Part shown: piece by piece, positions 55,201-64,000 of the stretch
Position numbering within the stretch: the first letter of the stretch is position 1
How the letters are laid out: every line of letters starts with the position of its first letter
Assembly: GCF_947172395.1 (NCBI RefSeq)
Contig: NC_069097.1
Coordinates: forward strand, 4,200,142 to 4,264,141
Direction of reading: 5' to 3'
Length of the DNA stretch: 64,000 nt
From: Bicyclus anynana
Lineage: Eukaryota; Arthropoda; Insecta; Lepidoptera; Nymphalidae
The notes under the pieces: model-generated
What the model was told of the DNA's origin: nothing
Seen by the model: only the letters and a program-made list of their open reading frames with translations
Database searches by the model: none
Made by a program: the position numbers and the translations under genes

Positions 55201-58200
55201 ATAGACCATTCTCGAAATCTACCTGATTCTGGTGGGCTCCCTGCAGCTACATTTCTACCATTTCCCAAATTCCGAAAAAATATTTATAAGTATCTAACGA
55301 TATAATTTATCAAATTTCGAAAAAGTATCTAACTACACTACTAACGAAATTTTCGTTGTGGCTCAGTTCCAAGCAAATTTTTTGCTGAATTAATTAATTT
55401 ATTGTGAGTGGATGTAAAAAAGCAAAGTTGGGCAATCAAAAAAACTACCACAAGTTTTTATTTAGAAAACGATTTTTTATTTAGTTTCAGTGTGAAACTA
55501 GATAAAATTTCATCGACCCCTGCTTACGAACCGTTATGAACCTGTTGAGTTCCACCTGGACCACTTTGGGAACCAATGGTTCAGAGGAACGAGGTGTAAA
55601 TGTAAAGTTAGCTTTTAAGCTAAAGTTAAGCTTAATTAATATTAAGTGGATAGGATTCTCACTTTAGAATATTTGTGTATAAAGTAGGTAACATATTTTC
55701 AATGATATGGTACAATAATATGAACTGATTAAAAGGTATTTGTATTAAGATTGTAGCTTGATATAATACCTTAATCAGAAATTAAGGTATTTCTTGTTTT
55801 ACACTCTAATTTTTAGGATCAAACACTAGTTTTGTAGTTAATATACATAAATGCAATCATAAATTTATTGTGTTGCCAACCACTTGTACATTTATAAAGG
55901 TTTTTTTATTGCACGATTGACAGCAAGATGCAATGCTTACAGGCCATTCACGGGCCAATCGGTACTTGGCATTCCGTGAAATTGATGATCGAACAGAATA
56001 TTTACGATAGGAGTTACATAAAACAACTGTGTTAAGTGTGATACGATAGCAAAACCGATGTGCAATAATCGAAACCAAAAGTGCGTAACAGAATGCTCAA
56101 TTAGGTAAATATCACGTTTACTTTCAGGCGAGGAGGGGTCCGTGGAAGGCGTTATAAATGCCATTCACGCGCTGATTGCCGCGTTTGATGACTTATTTCC
56201 TAATGTAGCTATGGAGGACATTGTATCCAAGGTACGATCACTGAATATTATTCGATTGCAGTGAGGTATTGTTACTTCTAGAGTTGTCATGTCAAGAGAT
56301 GTCGTTTCGATGCCGCGTAGAAACCGTCAAAGGTATGAGTATTAGTATTGGGTATAGAATAAACTTGTACCTGTTCCAAAGTTTACTCGCCATCTTGGAC
56401 TGCATGTTGTCACTTAACATCAGGTGAGATCGCAGTCAAGGGCTAACTTGTCATTGAATAAAAGAAAAATGTGCCACAAAAGGGTTATTTTAGATGTGTT
56501 TTGCGTTTGACCACAAACTTGCACAAAGTTTCAATAGCTTTACCGTTAGGTAAAGTCGTCATATTTATTGTCGTATCCACTCTTATCTAAGACTTTTGGC
56601 TTAGTCGTTATGAAAGGAGGAATACTGGTCATGAAAAACATTTTCCTTCTATTCAAAGAAAAAAAAAGTGTGTGTCAGCTCCGACGCACGAATGGAGTTT
56701 GCTCTCAAAAATATTTGAATGAAATAATATTTACCATGTCTCGTACATAATTAAATTGGGAATTATAATAACTATTAATGTTTTACGCCAGCTTACAGCT
56801 TTTAGTAGGAGATGTAGATTTAAAACACAAATACGACCTGGCTTGGCGATCTCTACCTACCTTGGAGTACGTAGATTATGAATGAACGCTTCAAAAGCGT
56901 CAACCATTATTTTATTTGTTTAATTACTTCGTTAAGTCCGCTTCCATCGCGATTATTTTAATTGAAATTGAGTGCGACGGTAGGTCACTGGCGCGCGGTA
57001 ATGATCTCTGTATTGTTTCCATTGAGTTTTCTTTGTTCCTATATTGTTTTTTTTAAGTTGGGAACTTCGTTGGATTATTTATTTAACTTTAAATTATATT
57101 TCGTATGTGATCTTAAGTTATATTTTTAACACGCGTATATTAGACTATGTATTTAAGAAAATCAAATCTTGTAATCTTTTTAAAATTTGATCTTCGATTA
57201 GGATGAAATTTTGCACACGCTCCGAATTCTGATGTCAATACATGATTATCTAAATGTCATTACTAATCCAATATGGCGGCCTCTCCAAGATGGCGGACTG
57301 GCTGTTTGAAATCCACCCCCATGATATGGATATCAAATGGTTTGAAAAAAATAACTTAAATCCAATATTTGTAAGTTTTAGTGCGTGCCAAAAGCGTGTT
57401 TTTTATTTTTTTTACTTTAATAATAACTTTTAATAGTTAATTTAAAGTTTTATGTGAATACTAAACCTGAAAATAATGCATTTACCTATACAACGAAACC
57501 CCTAATCGGATAAGTAGTTTTTGAGAAAATTGCGGACAGACAAAACCGCGCTCTGTCTGTTCGTGGCCAAATTTTGAAAAATGCTCAAATGCTTCGCGCG
57601 ACCTACTTATAGTAAAATGGTTTTACTAATCCAGAACGAATCACAACAATTTTACCAAAGTTTTATCGCAATCGAATGATATAAAGACGCAACTCAAAAG
57701 ACAAATTCAAAGATTGTATTTACACACCTGTACATATTTTAATCGAAAACGTACTTTTTTTAAATTGATTGTAACAGTGACTCGTATTTATAAATACCTA
57801 CCATCATCAATTCATCATTTTATTATCAGGTGAAATCGCGACCGAAATCGAACCTGTCATCGATTTCGATATAAAAATAAACGAGACTTTGGTACAAAAT
57901 AAAAATAAACGCAATAAGATAAATAAAAAGTGAAGACCTGTTTTTAAGTTACAAGTTTCAACCAATTTTACTTTACGCAAGCGTTAGCAAAACAAGTATT
58001 CCGCAGATTTCGATTGAGAAACAATTCTGTAAAAATATTGAATAGACATGCTAGCTGCGGCGTTAAATTAAAATCCATTTAACATAAAAATTGAACCGAC
58101 TTCAAAGACGTATTTCAGTTATTTTGATTTTAACACAAAATTACTAAACCGATTTTCATGAAAATAAATGTGACCAATCTGGAAGTATGCTCTTTCACAC

Positions 58201-61200
58201 AAAAAAAGAATTTTCATAATTGGTTTATAAATGACAAATAAAAAAAAAAAAAAAAGCGTCGAATTGAGAACCTCCTCCTTTTTGACGTCGGTTAAAAATA
58301 CGATTATGTAGTACTAGCAGACATCTTGGGGTTTCAATCGCGGAGTTCCCGTTCCTATAGGTATACGGGGATAAAATATTGCCTATTTTAGCCTACCAGG
58401 GTTAATGTAGGATTCTCATAGTGTAAGATTTTTTTAATCGGTAAGGTTGTTTCACAATCTATTATAACCAATACAAACAAACAATCAAATCTTTCCGTTT
58501 ACAATATTAGTATAGATGTAATTGATTATTTATTAATTGACGAGTCAACATCAGACTGATCTGATGTCTGGTTTCGATGTGAAGGGGTCACAGGTCACTG
58601 ACTGTATTTTATCGGATTTATCAAGTTTTCATGCAATATAGCAAATAAAAAAAAATAATACTTAACAGAAGCATTGCGTTATTAAATAATAAGTCAATTA
58701 TTTTATTGTTTTTTTGTCTATATGATAATTTAAATAAATTATACCTACTTTGACTAACTCACAAACTTGTGCCTAGTGACCCTATTTGGGATACTTTGTT
58801 CTATAATAATAAAAAAAATTACATTTGAATGAAAGTAAAATCAAGTCACCATTTTATTAAATAACAGTATGTCGTGCCCCCAAACGAATAAATAAGATCT
58901 TCGGTGCTCTCAATGCCAGTATAACCAAGATCTGGGTTAATAGAGTTCTTTATTGTCATACCCTTTTCACGCTTTTATCTTAGACTGAATCTTATTCAAT
59001 TACCATCATGCGAAATCGCAGGCAAGCTCGTGTGTCGTGGTATTCAAAATAAACAAAGAAATTGAATGAGTAATTTTTTAGTGATTCATGAGTTGCGGTT
59101 AGTGTTTTAAATAAGCAAAAGCTTTTTCCTCGTCATAGACTTATACTCGCTTGTGGTTATTAGTTGTTACATGTCTATGTATAAATCATTATCAACCCAT
59201 ATTCGGCTCACTGATGAGCTCGAGTCTCTTCTCAGAATGAGAGCGGTTAGGCCTTAGTCCACCACGCTGGCCCAATGCGGATTGGCGGACTTCACACACG
59301 CAGAGAATTAAGAAAAATTCTCTGGTATGCAGGTTTCCTCACGATGTTTTTCCTTCACCGTTTGAGACACGTGATATTTAATTTCTTAAAATGCACACAA
59401 CTGAAAAGTTGGAGGTGCATGCCCCGGGCCGGATTCGAATCTCCGGAATCAGAGGCAGAGGTCATATCCACTAGGCTATCACAGCTCTTGTATACATAAA
59501 TAATTTATAATATTAATAATTACAAGTTTGGAAAACGGGTCAACCCTTGAAAACGTTTAAATTTTTCACAAATAAGAGAGTCATAAAAATATATTATCAT
59601 CGGAATTCGAAGGTATCTTCTGTTATGACAAAAAGATCGAAATGACATTTAAATATTAGGTATACTATGAAACGAAATCGGGTTTAATTAGTTACAATAT
59701 TTATAACTCAAAAATTAACAACTGATCTAAATGCTTAACATACAAACACTCTGGATATATGCAATTTTTAAATCTCTAAAACTCCACTGCTTGTTGAACA
59801 TAAACGGCATAATTTTTACGGCCTCCGTGGCACAGTAGTGTGCGCGGTGGATTTACAAGACAAAGGTCTTGGGTTCGATCCCCAGCTGGGCCGATTGAGG
59901 TTTTCTTAATTGGTCCAGGTCTGGCGGGAGGCTTCGGCCGTGGATAGTTACCACCCTACCGGCAAAGAAGCACCGGCAAGCGATTTAGCGTTCCAGTAAG
60001 ATGTCGTGTAGACACCGAAAAGAGTGTGGATATTCGTCCTAACAAGTTAGCCCGCTTTCATCTTAGATTGCATCATCACTTACCATCAGATGAGAATGTG
60101 GCCAAGGGCTAACTTTTATAGAATATAAATAAAATAAAAGAGACTTTTTAAAGAGTTTAATTAAGTTTTTAAATTGGTTGTACATTGAGTTTCACTTTTA
60201 ATCGATGATTCATGAATCATGATACCCAAATTGTAGGTATGAATACGTGACCGTCTTTTTAATTGTATCCTATAGGTCACCCCATTGAAGGACACTACAA
60301 TATTTACTTTGTTTTGTAGTGTAAGTAGCTTGTTTATTTATCTTTGTTATAATAGATTTGTATTTTTGTATGTAACCAATTAACTCAAAACTACTGGACC
60401 GACTTGAAAAATTCTTTCATCAATAGAAAGCTACATTATCAGGGAGTAACAAGACTTTATTTTATCCCTGTATTCCCACGGGAATGGAAGTTGGTTAAAA
60501 ATAGTTGTCTGCACTAATATTAAAGTATTTTTTACTTTACAATTAGGTCTAACAAATAGTGTTTTGTTGATATTTTTAAGTAGTTTTTTTCATATAGTTT
60601 TGTAATACCTAAATAGGAAAATACTCGTAAGGTCAAGGTAGCTTAGTAAAAGTATTGAAAAAATTGGGTTTTTGAGAATAAAGAAATTCTTTTACACATT
60701 AAGTACTAGTAAGGTAAGTTTTATTTTTTAACGGGAGGTGAGGACTAACTTGTCATGGAATAAAAAAAATATAACCTACTATGCTTAGGTATCTAGAGAA
60801 TGCTAGACAGATTACATTTGCTTAAAACAGTGCTTGATTTGTATGCTATCAGTATGTTGCCTTGTGCTAACACTTTATATTATTATTACTAGCACAGCCT
60901 GCGCGATTTCGTCAGCGTTAGGATTACTTTATTCGCTCTTTCCAATCTCATTCGATTTAATCCTATAGGTATGTTTGTATACATAATGAAATATTAAATA
61001 TCCAAAAGCCCTGAACACAGGTCTATCTTTAAAAAGAAAGTACTGTTAGATACACTATTTATAACTCAAGGAAGATTTAGCTTAAGATTGGTGGAGAGGT
61101 GATGGTATAGCTTAGAACCAGGAGACATACATAGGATACTTAGGGTAGGGGTTGGGGTAGGATATAGATAAGGCAGAGGTAGGGGTATGGTAGGGTAGGT

Positions 61201-63187
61201 GTACGATGTAAGTCGCGGACATCCGCATAACTAGCAGATAACTAGCAGATGCCTCGCAGTTTGTCCTCGTACTTAACGTCTCTTGGGAGTATTGGGATAA
61301 AATATACTTAGCCTATGTTACTCGCTGCTAATGTATCTTTCCATTAGGGAAAAAAAAATCAAAAGCATAAACAAACGAGTTGTAGAGTGTCGGATGAGGT
61401 TGAAAAAATAACGTATGGGGTTTCCTCAGCAGTAATTGAAATTGTTGTAATGTTTCGTGTATTTGATTGTTGTGTTTATTATTGCAGGTACATTTACCAT
61501 TCCAACTCCAGCCGGTTAGCGGCACGAGGAAACATTCCACTTGCGGGGACTTCTCCAACCAGTACGCGGCTATGTGCGACCTTTACCAAACGCCTTTCAG
61601 GTGAAGCTCTTCATAACATGCAGGCTTTTATAGTACTCCAGAGTCTAGAGTGGTCACATTTTATAGAAAACATTAAGCTAGTTGACACATTTTTAAAAGG
61701 GTTATAAATTGTATTGAAATAAAAAAATAAAAAAAATTTAATTTTTTGAGACATGAATACATTGGCAATACACAAGCCAAAACACTATCGGCCATGTCAT
61801 GACGTCACGTAAACCCGTAATCACTGAGAGAAGCAAAAATTGGAAATGCCTTAGTTTGAAGTTTATTCTTCTAGTGACATTGTGACGTCACAAAATGGAT
61901 GACAGCGTTTTTGAAAATTTAAAGTACATAATTTTTAAATTATATTTTTTTTAAGAAACCCTTAATAGTTATATTACTTGATATCGATATATTTCGAATC
62001 CTGATACGAAATTAATCGCAGAGTAGACCTATCATTATCATCTCCCTGTTCTTATCACACTTAATGGTCGGCCATTCTTTTCTATCATTTGCCAACTTAT
62101 CTAGATTGCAACAATCTCTATGATTTTTCTCTCCTTTTGTGTTCTACTAGCAATTGAGAATTAACTTTACCTTCGAATTATCAAATATTTTTGAACTTTG
62201 TTTTTTTTCCAGAGCTGAAGTCGCGTGGGACATTGACACGATATATTTGGCGCACGATATCAGAATGCTACACTTAAAAGACTTCGACCATTTAGATCAG
62301 AGGTAAATTGAGCATTAATTACTGGCATTAGGAAGCTTGTCCGCATGTAAAATATTGCTTGATATTTGATGAAAATATTGAGGAAGATTGATGGATTTTG
62401 GGTAAAAAATAAGAATTCATATTTCACATTTCCACATAAATTAATATCAAACTGGAAACGAAAGACGTGTAGTATTGTACTATGCACACAAGCACAAATA
62501 TGGATAGTTCGATACCTGTCCGTTGGTATAGTCGGGCCTACTAGCACGAATCACTTATGCGACTCCGATACAGGGGTGCGGTGAGATACGAAGAAAGAAA
62601 GGCGTTAACACGACAGTTTCAATAAAAGTAGAGTACACCTGCTCTTCTCTCGCTCTCCTATGTAATGATTTCCCATAGTTTAAAAGCATTATTTTTTAAT
62701 AGTCACATTTTTTTTTTGTTCAACTAAGTGATAAGACATTGTCCGACGTGCGCGAGCGCAAGGATTCAGACCTGTAAGGCTGCAATGAGATGATTTGAAA
62801 AGATAAAGATGAATTCTTAACTCGCATTTGTGACTTACTACACAACATCATTAGAGAATACCGCACTGTTGTTAGCCAATAGTAAAAGAATGTGTATAAT
62901 ATGACAATTTGCGTGATACAGGGATCTGATCCCGCTGGTGATGGCGCTGCAACACAACACGTGGTTCAGCGGCGTGTGCGGGGACGGCGTGCGGGTGGGC
63001 GGCGAGGCGTGGGAGGCGGTGGCGCGCCTGCTGCGCTCCGCCGCGCCGCCGCCGCGACAGCTCAGCTGGCGCGCCGCCACGCTGCGGCACGACCACGCCG
63101 CCAAGCTGGGCCACGCGCTGGTGCGCGCGCGCCAGCCGCCCGCCATGCACACCATCGACCTGTCGCAGAACCACATCGAAGACAAAG
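52250..63187 (+). CDS. CARMIL: CARMIL (capping protein, Arp2/3, myosin-I linker), N-terminal part
   Basis: CARMIL proteins uncap actin-filament barbed ends by binding capping protein. Eight coding exons are present: 52250-52286, 52402-52499, 54057-54107, 54905-55013, 56128-56231, 61488-61600, 62213-62302 and 62922-63187. They are all in phase and give 289 residues, ending at a GT donor, so the gene continues beyond the window. The N-terminal PH-like domain contains MESRGDKVDNRVLVVTSFKV and IDNGFHLMEIEALESKKANH. A linker follows with WDIDTIYLAHDIRMLHLKDF, then the start of the leucine-rich repeats (DLIPLVMALQHNTWFSGVC, MHTIDLSQNHIEDKG). An upstream in-frame ATG at 52226 exists, but MSTKSQ matches the known insect start. 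The last exon is extremely GC-rich compared with the others. The capping-protein interaction region is not in the window. Confidence 0.93.
53470..53755 (-). repeat. Helitron-like repeat in a CARMIL intron
   Basis: Reverse relative of 50396-50640: GATAAAAAGTAGCCTATGTT, AATCAATTTCCATTCCAAAT and TTTCGCCTTTATAAAATTAG. Confidence 0.6.
55175..55578. mobile_element. Non-autonomous hAT element
   Basis: Ends CAGAGGTTCCCAAAC and, in reverse, CATTGGTTCCCAAAG. Flanked by 8-bp copies GTTTAGAG / GTTCAGAG. About 404 bp without coding capacity. CARMIL intron. Confidence 0.82.
57175..57420 (-). repeat. Interspersed repeat carrying paired GCCAT (YY1/Pho-like) sites
   Basis: Carries CCAATATGGCGG (57268-57279) and CCAAGATGGCGG (57285-57296) 17 bp apart. 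Inverted relative of 34570-34850. Confidence 0.75.
59195..59490 (-). repeat. tRNA-derived SINE
   Basis: Reverse copy of the 14527 family, from ATCAACCCATATTCGGCTCA to AGAGGTCATATCCACTAGGC. Confidence 0.85.
59820..60130 (+). repeat. tRNA-derived SINE, second family, full length
   Basis: Head GCCTCCGTGGCACAGTAGTG with box A-like TGGCACAGTAG and box B GGTTCGATCCC, then GGTCCAGGTCTGGCGGGAGG, AGTTACCACCCTACC and a tail ending GTGGCCAAGGGCTAACTT. A truncated reverse copy is at 1718-1825. Confidence 0.85.
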
Positions 63188-64000
63188 GTGACTACATATT
63201 AGTACTAGACTACAAATCTCGATAGCTTTTCTCTATATCCTTGATGTGAAGGTAAGTTTTTCTTGTTTCCAAGAAATTTTCAGTAATAATTGTTAACTCT
63301 GAGTTGGGAAGTTGGTGGTGTTGTGTGAACCGATTAGGTGCCCAAACGGGGAAGACGGGCGGTCGAAATACGGCGTTGCATCGCGAATCGAGAGCCTTCA
63401 AAGATTGGTCAGATAGGCAATGACTACTTACTGTCGAAGGGTCGCGAGTTGATCTAGGCTGGTTGACCCCAGTTGCGGTAGTTTATGAAATGTTCCCGTG
63501 GCTCAGTCAACAGGCGGCGAGTCGGAACACCGTGGGGTTTTAGTCGGTTGAAGTCTGACATAACCTTATTGCCTCCCCGTGGCGAGAAGGTATCCATGAG
63601 GATTTCCCCACGTAAAAAAAAAGGCTGGTTGACCCCAGCTGACGGGTGATGTGAAGAGTAGGTTATGTGTAATATGTGGAGATCGATAATTGTGTATTTC
63701 ATGTATTCACCCGTCTGCAGGCCACCACAAATCACTTCCAGCACTATGCACTTCAATGTCCAGATATAATTTTATCGTCCACTACCGCGGCAAAGTTAGT
63801 TAGTTATCCAAATTCACACGCGCTTAACTTCGTCGTTTAGGCTTCAACTACTTGTCTCAACGCAACAAAAATGGTCGTACGGAAACCAAAAAAAACACTA
63901 ATTCTGCGTTACAAACACACGTTTTGCTACAGCGGACTGCAATAGACGACTTAAAAAAAAAAAAAACATGGTTGCCGCAGCGCGCGCGCGCGGTACAATA
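63188..64000. repeat. CARMIL intron, probable transposable-element remnant
   Basis: 63330-63640 has a repeat-like, higher-GC block with a minus-strand frame (FSPRGGNKVMSDFNRLKPHG) and GCTGGTTGACCCCAG occurring twice (63458 and 63624). The window ends in poly-A and a GCGCGC run. No further CARMIL exon found. Confidence 0.45.

Larger units (their letters stand above)
56232..61487. other. 5.3-kb CARMIL intron filled with repeats
   Basis: Contains the GCCAT-bearing repeat (57175-57420), a lepidopteran GGAGGAGGTTCTCAATTCGA-type element in reverse (about 58095-58305), a Lep1-like copy (58310-58515), two SINEs (59195-59490 and 59820-60130), a Lep1 remnant (about 60330-60500) and a CCCTA-family remnant (about 61140-61215). 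No coding exon is seen. Confidence 0.7.

Noticed and set aside
63454..63756. 100-residue minus-strand frame as a gene
   Set aside because: Sequence resembles a repeat-derived frame and sits within a CARMIL intron; kept only as a repeat remnant.

Overview
The window is AT-rich eukaryotic DNA, almost certainly from a moth or butterfly (Lepidoptera). The evidence is short introns, gene models that match insect and animal orthologues exon by exon, and a dense load of lepidopteran interspersed repeats: tRNA-derived SINEs, Lep1/Helitron-like elements starting with TC and ending with CTAG, fold-back MITEs, hAT MITEs, a Tigger-like transposon and LINE 3' ends. There are no bacterial-type operons, no CRISPR arrays and no free-standing tRNA or rRNA genes.

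Region 1 (1-9.7 kb): ribosomal protein gene RpL14 (+), followed immediately by a non-coding snoRNA host gene (+). I reconstruct fourteen exons and thirteen introns. Every intron except the very short first one carries exactly one snoRNA. The twelve snoRNAs form five families, all present in more than one copy: SNORD30-like x2, an H/ACA RNA x2, a C/D RNA aimed at 28S ACAGGGAUAACU x2, SNORD31-like x4 and SNORD27-like x2. In all ten C/D introns box D lies 69-80 nt upstream of the 3' splice site. This is the insect counterpart of the vertebrate SNHG1/UHG and Drosophila Uhg1 genes, and it is the most interesting locus in the window.

Region 2 (9.7-31 kb): a small unrecognised three-exon gene (+, 10.5-12.3 kb); then SPAG6/PF16 (-, 28.06-15.2 kb, fourteen coding exons, 533 aa), an axonemal central-pair armadillo protein. 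One SPAG6 intron contains the intronless RNA polymerase III subunit RPC7 gene on the opposite strand. A small unrecognised two-exon gene (+, 28.9-31.05 kb) lies head to head with SPAG6.

Region 3 (31-45 kb): about 3 kb without a gene, then CCDC93 (-, ten exons, 590 aa), a Commander/CCC endosomal recycling subunit. One intron contains a 14-copy 33-bp minisatellite.

Region 4 (45-49.5 kb): COQ9 (+, six exons, 275 aa, ubiquinone synthesis). Its mitochondrial-leader exon lies upstream of the single-exon glomulin gene (GLMN, +), so GLMN sits inside COQ9 intron 1.

Region 5 (49.5-64 kb): a SOCS6/7-type SH2-SOCS box gene (-, three exons, 308 aa), head to head with CARMIL (+), a capping-protein regulator of actin whose first eight coding exons are present before the window ends.

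Apart from the snoRNA locus the neighbours are functionally unrelated housekeeping, ciliary and signalling genes; what stands out is the nesting and head-to-head packing.
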